Shown here: positions 5,671 to 12,332 of the stretch, one piece after another
How the letters are laid out: each line of letters starts with the position of its first letter
Position numbering within the stretch: the first letter of the stretch is position 1
Source of the DNA: TMED14 sp041179465
Lineage (GTDB): Bacteria; Bacteroidota; Bacteroidia; Flavobacteriales; Schleiferiaceae
Assembly: GCA_041179465.1 (NCBI GenBank)
Contig: JBEGTJ010000049.1
Coordinates: 1-12,332 of the forward strand
Length of the DNA: 12,332 nt
Direction of reading: 5' to 3'
Notes under the pieces: model-generated
What the model was told of the DNA's origin: nothing
Databases searched by the model: none
What the model saw: the letters and a program-made list of their open reading frames with translations, nothing else
Position numbers and translations under genes: made by a program

Positions 5671-6677
5671 GCCGCCCAGCGGGCGACGGCCTGACGGTCG
5701 GGCTTTCCGCTTGATAAATACGGAATCGCGTGCTCGAGCACGTATTTGGGGCGCTGCCAGCTGGGCAGCGCTTCCCATTTTAGGGCGATTTGGTGGGGAT
5801 CAAAGCCCGGCGCGCCGACCCAAACGAGCATCTGGCCCCATCGCGGGTCAGGCACGCCCACCGCGACCCCCTCGCGTCCGCTGGCAGATTCGACTGCTTC
5901 GGGGAAGATCTTTTTGCCCGCGCTGACGACCGCACCGTCGAGGCGTCCGAGCCACTCAAATTCACGGTACGAAATCACCTGAGCTGCGTCGGTAGTCACC
6001 AAGCCCCGCACTCCGCGGGCGGGGTCGTCGACCACCAACGCCTCGCCCTTTTGGGCAAAAAGCACACCCGGAAGCCCCGTGTAGCGGCGACCGCCGCCGA
6101 GTTGGCGCATCGCGACGTGGCTGAGGGTTTCGGTCATTCCGTAGCCGTGGTACACCGGCCGCGGCCACTTCGCTAGGACCGACTCGAGTTCGGGCCGCAC
6201 GTCAGCCCCGCCCAAGAGGGTGCAGCGATAGTCCTTGGGGTTGAACTGAGGGTCTGAGGCCAGCGCCGCAGCCTGTTCGGGCACCAAGGCCACGAAGTCG
6301 TAGCGCAATCCTGGGCGGGTTGCCGGACGGCGCTCCACCGGAAGCACGTCGAGCTTCAGGCCCGCCATCAGAGCGCGCACCACCATCATGAACCCTCCGA
6401 CCGTCTGGGCCGACAGCAGCAGCGGGCTCCGCATGCCCTCCTTCAGCCCAAAATAGGCAAGGGTGGCGCGGGCACTGGCCTCGATGTGGCTGCGCTCCAG
6501 CACCAGCTCCTTGGGCGTCCCCGTGCTTCCGCTGGTCTGCAGGGAAAAGGTGGCGGAATCGGAATTCCACCACGCCACCACCGCCTCGACTTCGCGGCGA
6601 CGGGCCGTCGAGCAGGCCGCACTAAAGGCCAGTTCGGCACGGGGCGCTCGGGGTTTGGGCGGACGACCTCGGCTCAC
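5649..6677 (-). CDS. menE: o-Succinylbenzoate-CoA ligase MenE (GTG start)
   Basis: MenE activates o-succinylbenzoate with ATP and CoA to give OSB-CoA in menaquinone synthesis. The 342-residue protein is a short AMP-forming acyl-CoA synthetase. It has the P-loop TSGSTGTPKELVLER (48-62), YHGYGMTET (176-184), LVTTDA (226-231), GRLDGAVVSAGKKIFPEAVE (244-263) and the C-terminal SSGKPDR with catalytic Lys325. About 340-360 residues is usual for the Bacteroidota form, shorter than the E. coli enzyme. The start is placed at GTG 6677 because it overlaps the menC stop as GTGA (6674-6677), like two other junctions in this operon. Longer in-frame readings would extend deep into menC. It is the last gene of the operon visible and converges on tal with a 22-bp overlap and no hairpin terminator. 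Confidence 0.93.
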   Translation of the reverse strand: MSRGRPPKPRAPRAELAFSAACSTARRREVEAVVAWWNSDSATFSLQTSGSTGTPKELVLERSHIEASARATLAYFGLKEGMRSPLLLSAQTVGGFMMVVRALMAGLKLDVLPVERRPATRPGLRYDFVALVPEQAAALASDPQFNPKDYRCTLLGGADVRPELESVLAKWPRPVYHGYGMTETLSHVAMRQLGGGRRYTGLPGVLFAQKGEALVVDDPARGVRGLVTTDAAQVISYREFEWLGRLDGAVVSAGKKIFPEAVESASGREGVAVGVPDPRWGQMLVWVGAPGFDPHQIALKWEALPSWQRPKYVLEHAIPYLSSGKPDRQAVARWAAQELALR

Positions 6678-7732
6678 TTCATCCAAAGTTGGCCCTGGCG
6701 CACTTCCGTGCGCGCCGGCAGGTTGTTGGTGTACAGAGATCCGGTACCGAAACCCTGATAGCCTTGAAGGTCGGGCAAGGTCGAGGCCCACTGGGCGAGG
6801 GCACTGAGCCCCACGCTGCCCTCAAGAGCTGAAGTGACCCAGTAGTTGATGCCGCGCGCACGCGCCCTCGAAATCCAATCTTCACTTGAGGCTATCCCAC
6901 CCAAAAGACTCGGCTTCAGCACAATAAACTGGGGTTGTATTTCGTCGAGCAGGGCGTCTCGGTCGGCCGAGCGGTGCACCCCGATCAGGCTCTCGTCGAG
7001 GGCCACCGGCAGGGTTCCGCTCGAGGCAGCCGCCTTAAGGCCGGCCCGATCTGAGGGCGGACAGGGCTGCTCAATGCTGTGCAGGTTGAATTCGCGAAGG
7101 GCCTTCATGCGCTCAAGGGCGAGGTCACCCGCCCACGCGCCGTTGGCGTCGACGCGCAGCTCGAGGCTCGAGTCCAGGCTGCGGTTGTGGCGAAGCACGT
7201 CGCATTCCGCGGCAAAATCCAGGGCGCCCACCTTCATTTTGAGGCAGCGGAAGCCTTCGGTGAGCCGCGCCTCGGACTGGTCGTGCAGGTAGCAGCTCGA
7301 GCCCATCCAGAGGAGCCCGTTGATGGGGATTCCCGCTTCGCCGCGGGCAAACTCGGTGTCGGCTTGGCGGGTACCGTCGCCGCCCCGCGCCCGGTCCGCC
7401 CAGCTGAGCAGGGCTTGCTCTGCGGCAAAAACCAGCGAAGGCCACTCGACCCAGGCCCGAGCCCACTGCGGATCCAGGCGGCCCCGCGACGCCCAGTCGG
7501 CCCACGTGGCGTCGCTCAGGGCGTTGAGGGCGCGGCAAAAAAGCTCGAGCTGTTCCCGGTAGTCAGGGCGGTCGTCCACCGAAAGGCCCGGCAAGAGTCC
7601 GCACTCCCCCTGGCCGCGAAGTCCTTGAACGTCCACTTCGATAAAGTGGGCGGGCTTGGACGTCATGACTCCACGCGAGGTGCCCGCAGGGGTTTTAAAC
7701 GTGTAGGAATAGGACCAGTGGCTCGCCTTCAC
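6674..7732 (-). CDS. menC: o-Succinylbenzoate synthase MenC
   Basis: MenC dehydrates SHCHC to o-succinylbenzoate. The 352-residue protein belongs to the enolase superfamily. Its key residues are visible in order: LKMKVG with Lys165 and Lys167, the metal ligands Asp195 (RVDANGAW), Glu221 (SIEQP) and Asp246 (ALDES), and the opposite base Lys273 in VLKPSLLGG. SALEGSVGL follows at 301-309. The N-terminal capping domain covers about residues 1-130. The start is a GTG at 7732, 12 bases after the menA stop. The stop overlaps the menE start by four bases (GTGA). Length and motifs are complete, so the gene looks intact. Confidence 0.94.
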   Translation of the reverse strand: MKASHWSYSYTFKTPAGTSRGVMTSKPAHFIEVDVQGLRGQGECGLLPGLSVDDRPDYREQLELFCRALNALSDATWADWASRGRLDPQWARAWVEWPSLVFAAEQALLSWADRARGGDGTRQADTEFARGEAGIPINGLLWMGSSCYLHDQSEARLTEGFRCLKMKVGALDFAAECDVLRHNRSLDSSLELRVDANGAWAGDLALERMKALREFNLHSIEQPCPPSDRAGLKAAASSGTLPVALDESLIGVHRSADRDALLDEIQPQFIVLKPSLLGGIASSEDWISRARARGINYWVTSALEGSVGLSALAQWASTLPDLQGYQGFGTGSLYTNNLPARTEVRQGQLWMK

Positions 7733-7744
7733 CGCTTCACGCCG

Positions 7745-8677
7745 TTAAAAGAGGGGCTTGCTGCACTCATTGGCGTCGATCAGCAGTCCGAAGCCCAAAA
7801 GCAGCGCAAAAAGGACCGTTTGGAGCGCCAGCGGCTTCAAAAGCGCATCGAATTCTGCGGGCGACCGCGCCTTCCACCCTTTGATTGCCGTATCGGCCAT
7901 CAGCGGAAGCGTCGCGGCGAATAAAAAGCTGCGGCTGCAGGTGACTGGGGCTTGCAAAAGCACGAACACCACGGCCGAAAGCCACCCCTGAACCAGCAGA
8001 ATGAGCTGGTACAGCTTGGCCATGCTCAAGCCCATGTAGCCCGCCACGGTGCGCTTGCCGGCCGCCCGGTCGGTGTCCAGGTCGCGCATGTTGTTCAAAT
8101 TCAGTACTCCGGCCGCAAACAAGCCCAGGGCGAGGCCGGGGAGCAGCATCAGCCAATCCCACGTCTGGGTTTGAAGAAAGTACGAACCCGCCACGCCCAC
8201 CGGGCCAAAAAACACGACCACAAACAGGTCGCCCAGCCCTCGGTAGCCGTACGAGGCGCGACCCAAAGTGTAGCCGCGCGCACTCCACACCGCCGCCGCA
8301 CCCAACCCCAGGTAGGTCGCCACGTAGCCCACCGGCATGCCGCGGGTGCCCCACCACGAGGTAGCCGCCGTCAGCACCACCGCCAACGCGGTCACCCCCT
8401 GCACCGCACGGCGCATGGCCTCGGGCGAGATGGCTCCGCTCGCCACAGCGCGCTGCTCGGCGTCTGCGGCGCGGTGCCGGTCCGCCCCCTTGAGGCTGTC
8501 GCCCAAGTCGTTGGCGAGGTTGGAGAGAATTTGGTAGGCGGTCGCGGTAAGCGCCGTCAGGGCCAGCAGCAGCCCGTCGAAGTACCCGCGGTCCGCAGCC
8601 AAAAGGGTTCCCAAGGCGATGGTGGCCAGCGCCAGCGGAAGCGTTCGGGGGCGCAGCGCGCCCAACCAAGCGTTCAT
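7745..8677 (-). CDS. menA: 1,4-Dihydroxy-2-naphthoate polyprenyltransferase MenA
   Basis: MenA attaches the isoprenoid tail to 1,4-dihydroxy-2-naphthoate with loss of CO2, giving demethylmenaquinone in the inner membrane. The 310-residue protein is of the UbiA type, with about eight or nine hydrophobic helices. Both Asp-rich, Mg-diphosphate binding motifs are present: NLANDLGDSLKGAD (53-66) and NLNNMRDLDTDRAAGKRT (193-210). The opening WLGALRPRTLPLALATIALG is typical of MenA. The ATG at 8677 shares its A with the TGA of menB (TGATG), which implies translational coupling. Isoprenoid chain length cannot be read from the sequence. Confidence 0.94.
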   Translation of the reverse strand: MNAWLGALRPRTLPLALATIALGTLLAADRGYFDGLLLALTALTATAYQILSNLANDLGDSLKGADRHRAADAEQRAVASGAISPEAMRRAVQGVTALAVVLTAATSWWGTRGMPVGYVATYLGLGAAAVWSARGYTLGRASYGYRGLGDLFVVVFFGPVGVAGSYFLQTQTWDWLMLLPGLALGLFAAGVLNLNNMRDLDTDRAAGKRTVAGYMGLSMAKLYQLILLVQGWLSAVVFVLLQAPVTCSRSFLFAATLPLMADTAIKGWKARSPAEFDALLKPLALQTVLFALLLGFGLLIDANECSKPLF

Positions 8678-9498
8678 CAGGGGAAAATCGGGAATTTACC
8701 GAAGTCCGGCGCGCGCTTTTCCAAGAAGGCCTTCTTGCCCTCTTGCGCCTCCTCCATCAGGTAGTACATCAGCGTCGCGTCGCCGGCGAACTCCATGAGT
8801 CCGCGCTGGCCGTCGAGCTCGGCATTGAGGCCGCGCTTGATCATGCGCAGGGCCATCGGCGAACGCATCATCATGATCTGGCACCACTCGACCACGGTGT
8901 CTTCGAGCTCCGCGAGCGGAACCACTTTATTCACCATTCCCATGTCAAAGGCCTCTTGGGCGGAATACTGCTGGCACAAAAACCAAATTTCGCGGGCCTT
9001 TTTCTGTCCGACGTGGCGCGCGAGGTAGCTCGAGCCAAAGCCCGCGTCAAAACTGCCCACCTTGGGGCCCGTTTGCCCAAACTTGGCGTTGTCGGAGGCC
9101 ACCGTCAGGTCGCAGACCACGTGCAGCACGTGTCCGCCCCCAATCGCGTACCCGTTGACCATGGCAACCACCGGCTTGGGAATCTCGCGGATGCGCTTGT
9201 GCAGGTCGAGCACGTTCAGGCGCGGAACGCCGTCTTCGCCGACGTACCCCCCTACTCCTTTGACGTTTTGGTCGCCGCCGCTGCAAAATGCCTTGTCGCC
9301 TTCGCCCGTGAGCACCACGACGCGGATGTCGCTGCGCTCGCGGCACACGTCAAACGCTTCAATCATTTGCACGTTGGTCTCCGGCCGAAAGGCGTTGTAC
9401 ACCTGCGGGCGGTTGATGGTAATCTTCGCAATTCCTTCAAAGAATTCAAAGCGGATGTCGGAATATTCCTTAATCGGGGTCCAGGTACGTTGTGCCAT
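8677..9498 (-). CDS. menB: 1,4-Dihydroxy-2-naphthoyl-CoA synthase MenB
   Basis: MenB is a crotonase-fold enzyme that closes the second ring of OSB-CoA (a Claisen-type condensation) to give DHNA-CoA. The 273-residue protein carries the oxyanion-hole segments FCSGGDQ (71-77) and GYAIGGGH (116-123). GQTGPKVGSFDAG (141-153) and QKKAREIWFLCQQYSA (165-180) closely follow the E. coli enzyme. The Gly in QTGP (Gly144) is the residue that marks bicarbonate-dependent type I MenB, as opposed to the Asp of type II. The ATG at 9498 is chosen because MAQRTWTPIKEYSDI is the usual N-terminus and lies 13 bases after the menD stop. A reading from 9552 would overlap menD. The stop overlaps the menA start by one base. 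Confidence 0.95.
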   Translation of the reverse strand: MAQRTWTPIKEYSDIRFEFFEGIAKITINRPQVYNAFRPETNVQMIEAFDVCRERSDIRVVVLTGEGDKAFCSGGDQNVKGVGGYVGEDGVPRLNVLDLHKRIREIPKPVVAMVNGYAIGGGHVLHVVCDLTVASDNAKFGQTGPKVGSFDAGFGSSYLARHVGQKKAREIWFLCQQYSAQEAFDMGMVNKVVPLAELEDTVVEWCQIMMMRSPMALRMIKRGLNAELDGQRGLMEFAGDATLMYYLMEEAQEGKKAFLEKRAPDFGKFPIFP

Positions 9499-9506
9499 AA
9501 TGGGAT

Positions 9507-9514
9507 CAAAATTA
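9507..9514 (-). promoter_or_regulatory. Possible internal promoter box before menB (TAATTTTG)
   Basis: The minus strand reads TAATTTTG, whose first three bases are the menD stop codon. It ends eight bases before the menB ATG. CTG, close to the -33 TTG, lies 19 bases upstream within menD. It could give menB, menA, menC and menE extra, nearly leaderless transcription, but the match may be chance because it is partly fixed by the TAA stop. Confidence 0.35.
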
Positions 9515-11107
9515 GGCGCCAAAACGGCCCTTCCAGGCACGTTCTGAGGCATCGGGGTCGGTATACACTTCCAACACCGTGGCGTCGGAATCGTTTAGCA
9601 GCGCGGTGAATTGGGCGCGAAATTCCGCTTCGCTGCGCGCCTCGCGGTAGGCAAATCCTTGGTTTTCGGCACTCGAGCGGACGCTTCGCGCGTGGCGGAA
9701 CGCAAAATGCCGCTCCAACTGACCGCTCGCCCGCGGGCCGTCGAGCCACTGAAAAATCTGGCCGCCTTGGTTATTGACAACTACCACCTTAAGGGCGGGC
9801 AGGGCCTCGTAGGCAATGCCGGCGCCACCGTCGTAGAGGAATCCGAGTTCGCCCGTCACCAGAAGCGTCGGACGGCCCGACGCCCACATGGCGCCCAGCG
9901 CGGTCGAAGTCATCCCGTCGATGCCGCTGGCGCCGCGGTTGCTGAAGTGGCGAATTCCGCGGCCAAACGCCCCCTGGCCCCAGCAAAAATGGGCGTAGCG
10001 CACCGGAGTGGAGTTGGCCCAGTGCACGTCAGTGCCTGCCGGAATCAATGGGGCCAAAGTGCGGTGCAGCGCCAAGTCATGCCAACCTTCTCCGCGCGGC
10101 GAAGTGCGGGTTCGGGGCGTCCAGGGCCGCCCCAAATCGAGCGCCTGGTCCGCGAGGTCGGCGAGGCCGTCCATGGGAGCCGCGTAGCTCCGGGCCTGCA
10201 GGTTGCCGAACATGTCGGGCAGGGGTTCCCGCGGACCAATGGCCCAATGAGGGGTGCCGCGAAGTCCCAACTTGGCCTGCTTGGCCACCCACGCGCCCCC
10301 CAGCGTGACGACCGCGTCGGCATCCAGGGAACCCAGGGGCCAGGTGTCTTCGAGCTGCTCGGCCGCGTCGGGCGGAAGCTGGCTCAAGGGTTCGGCCGCC
10401 ACCGCCCAACCCTTGGCGGCAAGTTGGCGTACGGCCGGCTCGGGGTCGCCCCAGGCCGGATTCCATTGGCCCAGCACCAGCAGGGGGCGCTTGGCCTGGC
10501 GCACAAAATCAGGGACCTTGATCGGCAATGGCTCAACCGTCGTCGACGGAACTCCCAAGGAACCCGAAGCTCGTGGCGGAATGGCATCGTACAGCGGTTC
10601 GGCCAAGGGAACGTTGAGGTGGACCGGTCCGAAGGCCAGTTGCTCGAGCGCGCGGTCGAGGACTTCGAGGTTCCACGCCAAGGTCTGGCGGTCGTCCAGC
10701 AGCGCTTTGGCGACGAGGTGGTCGTCAAAAATCCGGGTCTGCCGTATGCTCTGGCCGTGGCCGTTGTCGATGAGCGCGGCCGGACGGTCGGCCGTAATCA
10801 GGAGCAGCGGAACCTGCTGGTAAAAGGCCTCGGCCACCGCGGGTCCAAAGTTCAGGGCCGCCGTGCCGCTCGTGCACACCGCAAACGCCGGTACGCCCGT
10901 CGCGACGGCCGCGCCCAAGGCCCAGTGGGCCGCGGAGCGCTCGTCCAGCAGCACCTGACTGGGCACCTCCAAATCCCTAAAGGCACGCACTAAAGGGGCG
11001 CAGCGGCTTCCCGGGGAGGCCACCCAAGCCGACCAGCTTCGCGCGGCGAGGCGGTCTCGAAGCGCCGCAGCAAGCTGCGATGCCGAGGCTTCAGAAGGCA
11101 GCTTCAC
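9512..11107 (-). CDS. menD: SEPHCHC synthase MenD
   Basis: MenD uses thiamine diphosphate to decarboxylate 2-oxoglutarate and add the succinyl semialdehyde unit to isochorismate, the first committed step of the classical menaquinone route. The 531-residue protein has VASPGSRCAPL (29-39), LLDERSAAHWALG with catalytic Glu56, CTSGTAALNFGPAVAEA (78-94), QSIRQTRIF (119-127) and NRGASGIDGMTSTALGA (390-406). The ThDP-Mg motif reads TGELGFLYD (418-426) and VVVNNQGGQIF, so the usual GD is GE (Glu420) while the NN pair (445-446) is kept. The start is GTG at 11107, overlapping the menF stop as GTGA (11104-11107). Everything else suggests an intact enzyme. Confidence 0.94.
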   Translation of the reverse strand: MKLPSEASASQLAAALRDRLAARSWSAWVASPGSRCAPLVRAFRDLEVPSQVLLDERSAAHWALGAAVATGVPAFAVCTSGTAALNFGPAVAEAFYQQVPLLLITADRPAALIDNGHGQSIRQTRIFDDHLVAKALLDDRQTLAWNLEVLDRALEQLAFGPVHLNVPLAEPLYDAIPPRASGSLGVPSTTVEPLPIKVPDFVRQAKRPLLVLGQWNPAWGDPEPAVRQLAAKGWAVAAEPLSQLPPDAAEQLEDTWPLGSLDADAVVTLGGAWVAKQAKLGLRGTPHWAIGPREPLPDMFGNLQARSYAAPMDGLADLADQALDLGRPWTPRTRTSPRGEGWHDLALHRTLAPLIPAGTDVHWANSTPVRYAHFCWGQGAFGRGIRHFSNRGASGIDGMTSTALGAMWASGRPTLLVTGELGFLYDGGAGIAYEALPALKVVVVNNQGGQIFQWLDGPRASGQLERHFAFRHARSVRSSAENQGFAYREARSEAEFRAQFTALLNDSDATVLEVYTDPDASERAWKGRFGA

Positions 11108-12081
11108 CCGAGTAAAACGTTTTCAAGCGTCTGAAGTTTTTGCTCCGTTTCCGCCCATTCGCCTACGGGGTCTGATTTCGCGGTAATTCCGCCCCCAGCG
11201 TACCCCAAAAAGCCGTCGGCACCCCACTCCACGCAGCGCAGCGTGACATAAAAAATGGAACGCTCCGCCGCCGTCCAGCCAAAATACCCGGCGTAGTTGC
11301 GTCGGTCGTAGCCCTCGTGGCGGCGAATGAAGGCCTGGGCCTGGGCCCGCGGCAGCCCACCCACGGCAGGAGTTGGGTGCAGCGCTCCCGCAATGTCCCA
11401 AGCGCTCAGCCCCGGGGCGTGGCCTTCGATGTAGCTGCAGAGGTGCTCCACAGGGCCTGCCTCGAGCACCGTGGGCCCTTCGACCTGGACGGCCTCCACG
11501 CCCAGCGCTTGAAGCATTTGCACAATGTCCTTGGTGACTACGTGCTGCTCCTCGCGTTCCTTGAGGCCCCAAGCGCCTTGGCTCCCGCGAACCCGCGTGC
11601 CCGCCAGAGACATCGTGCGAACCGACGACCCCACGACCTCGGTAAGGCACTCGGGGGTCGCCCCCATCCAAAGGGCTCCGCCGGGAGTATGAATTAAAAA
11701 GACGGTGGCATGCGGGTAGGCGTCTGAAAGCCGTTCAAAAGCCTCCCAGGGCTGCACCCGGCTGCGGTGGTAGGCTTTGCGCCGCGACAGAACCACTTTT
11801 TCGAGCACCCCGTCGGCGCAGGCCTGCCGCGCTTGCTCCACGAGTTGCACGTAGTCGCTCGCGGCGTGCGAATCGCTGGGATGCACGCTGGGCAGTGGCA
11901 CCGCGCCCAAGGCGGAGGCCATCCACGCGCGCCCTTTGGCTCCTGCGCCGCGGTCCACGGCGTCAAAGCGCTGAACGGGGCCGCGAAAGGGCGCCACCCC
12001 AAAGTTCCCCGTGGCCGAGGGCACGAGCTCCCAAGCTTGAGCCGGCTGGCCCGCCTCGCGAATCCAAGCCAGTCCGTTCAC
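11104..12081 (-). CDS. menF: Isochorismate synthase (MenF/EntC family)
   Basis: This enzyme converts chorismate to isochorismate, opening the menaquinone pathway. The 325-residue protein covers the chorismate-binding fold with a short N-terminal region, as in other Bacteroidota, against about 430 residues in E. coli MenF. Seen in order: EKVVLSR with the likely general base Lys95, WMGATPE (138-144), MSLAGTR (157-163), LKEREEQHVVTKDI (173-186), HLCSYIEG (213-220), LHPTPAVGGLP (234-244), YAGYFGW and YAGGGITAKSDPVGEWAETE (294-313) with the Mg-binding glutamates. The menaquinone neighbours favour MenF over a siderophore EntC role. The start is GTG at 12081, overlapping the upstream stop by four bases (GTGA, 12078-12081). 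No ATG is available nearby. Confidence 0.92.
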   Translation of the reverse strand: MNGLAWIREAGQPAQAWELVPSATGNFGVAPFRGPVQRFDAVDRGAGAKGRAWMASALGAVPLPSVHPSDSHAASDYVQLVEQARQACADGVLEKVVLSRRKAYHRSRVQPWEAFERLSDAYPHATVFLIHTPGGALWMGATPECLTEVVGSSVRTMSLAGTRVRGSQGAWGLKEREEQHVVTKDIVQMLQALGVEAVQVEGPTVLEAGPVEHLCSYIEGHAPGLSAWDIAGALHPTPAVGGLPRAQAQAFIRRHEGYDRRNYAGYFGWTAAERSIFYVTLRCVEWGADGFLGYAGGGITAKSDPVGEWAETEQKLQTLENVLLG

Positions 12082-12332
12082 GAGCGTTCCTTGTGCTCCC
12101 GCGGCACAATCGCGTTGGTCATTTTCACAAACGAAATCAGTTTGTCGGCCTCGTCCACGACGCGAATTTCCAGCACGTGGGTCGTGCGGCCGCGGTGCAA
12201 AAAGCGCGCGGTACCGTAGACGTAGCCGCTCCGGGCGCTCCGCACGTGGTTGGCGGCGATTTCGAGGCCCACGGCCACGAACTGCTGGGGTTCCGCCATA
12301 AATACCTGCGACGCCGCACTGCCCAACGTCTC
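12078..12332 (-). CDS. menI: PaaI/YdiI-type hotdog thioesterase, probable DHNA-CoA thioesterase MenI (5' end off right edge)
   Basis: Only the C-terminal 84 residues lie in the window, and the start is beyond the right edge. The fragment begins ETLGSAASQ, matching the hotdog helix that carries the catalytic glutamate in YdiI-like enzymes (AESIGSVAG in E. coli YdiI). It continues with VAVGLEIAANHVRSARSGYV, very close to YdiI's VGLEINANHVRSAREG. E. coli YdiI hydrolyses DHNA-CoA to DHNA in menaquinone synthesis, exactly the step missing between MenB and MenA. Its place as the gene before menF, with a GTGA overlap, supports that job. It could still be a broader acyl-CoA thioesterase, and the symbol rests on homology plus context. 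Confidence 0.82.
   Translation of the reverse strand, partial: ETLGSAASQVFMAEPQQFVAVGLEIAANHVRSARSGYVYGTARFLHRGRTTHVLEIRVVDEADKLISFVKMTNAIVPREHKERS

Noticed and set aside
5671..5720. Possible plus-strand terminator after tal (GCCC/GGGC hairpin)
   Set aside because: The stem is only about four base pairs, no T run follows, and it lies inside the menE coding sequence.
6678..6791. Longer menE reading from 6791
   Set aside because: It would overlap menC by more than 100 bases with non-family sequence. GTG at 6677 gives the same GTGA overlap seen elsewhere in the operon.
9499..9552. Longer menB reading from 9552
   Set aside because: It overlaps the menD 3' end and adds residues not found in MenB proteins.
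9611..10993. Long plus-strand open frame (460 codons) opposite menD
   Set aside because: It is a shadow of menD in GC-rich sequence, without any plausible domain or start signal.
1..12332. tRNA, CRISPR array, insertion sequence or prophage genes
   Set aside because: No tRNA cloverleaf, regularly spaced repeat array, transposase or integrase was seen on either strand.

Overview
The window looks like a GC-rich member of the Bacteroidota, most likely a Flavobacteriales-type bacterium. Four things point there. The menaquinone operon is compact and ordered thioesterase-menF-menD-menB-menA-menC-menE. A fused alpha/beta 2-oxoacid dehydrogenase E1 and a DUF4199 membrane protein are present. A secreted endonuclease I ends in a type IX secretion (Por)-like C-terminal domain. 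Several upstream regions carry the Bacteroidota -7 promoter box TAnnTTTG rather than E. coli-like signals. The taxon is inferred from gene content, since no marker gene is present.

Layout, left to right. Positions 1-268 (minus) hold the N-terminal part of a DUF4199 membrane protein. Positions 290-1873 (minus) hold a secreted endonuclease I with a signal peptide, flanking beta-rich domains and a T9SS-like tail. Divergent from it, at about 1914-2013 (plus), is the small SRP RNA gene (ffs) behind a TATCTTTG promoter box. Positions 2014-2619 are an accessory patch. It contains an inverted repeat, a 5'-truncated NYN-domain (LabA/DUF88-like) gene remnant on the plus strand, and a strong minus-strand terminator at 2470-2503. 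A promoter-like box and a second hairpin just upstream of that terminator make a possible small RNA. Positions 2620-4956 (minus) hold the fused E1 gene, divergent from a transaldolase gene (tal) at 5014-5670 (plus). tal meets menE tail to tail with a 22-bp overlap.

Positions 5649-12332 are one tight minus-strand operon for menaquinone (vitamin K2), entering from the right edge. It encodes a YdiI/MenI-type hotdog thioesterase (partial), isochorismate synthase, SEPHCHC synthase, DHNA-CoA synthase, DHNA prenyltransferase, o-succinylbenzoate synthase and o-succinylbenzoate-CoA ligase. Together they take chorismate to demethylmenaquinone, except that no MenH lies here and the final methyltransferase (MenG/UbiE) is also absent. 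Neighbours overlap by 1 or 4 bases or are at most 13 bases apart, which suggests translational coupling. Four of the seven genes (menF, menD, menC, menE) appear to start with GTG.

Most of the window is conserved core metabolism and I see no clear new defence or mobile system. The places worth a second look are the 2014-2619 patch, promoter boxes so close to start codons that nearly leaderless mRNAs are predicted, and departures from textbook cofactor motifs in MenD and in the fused E1.
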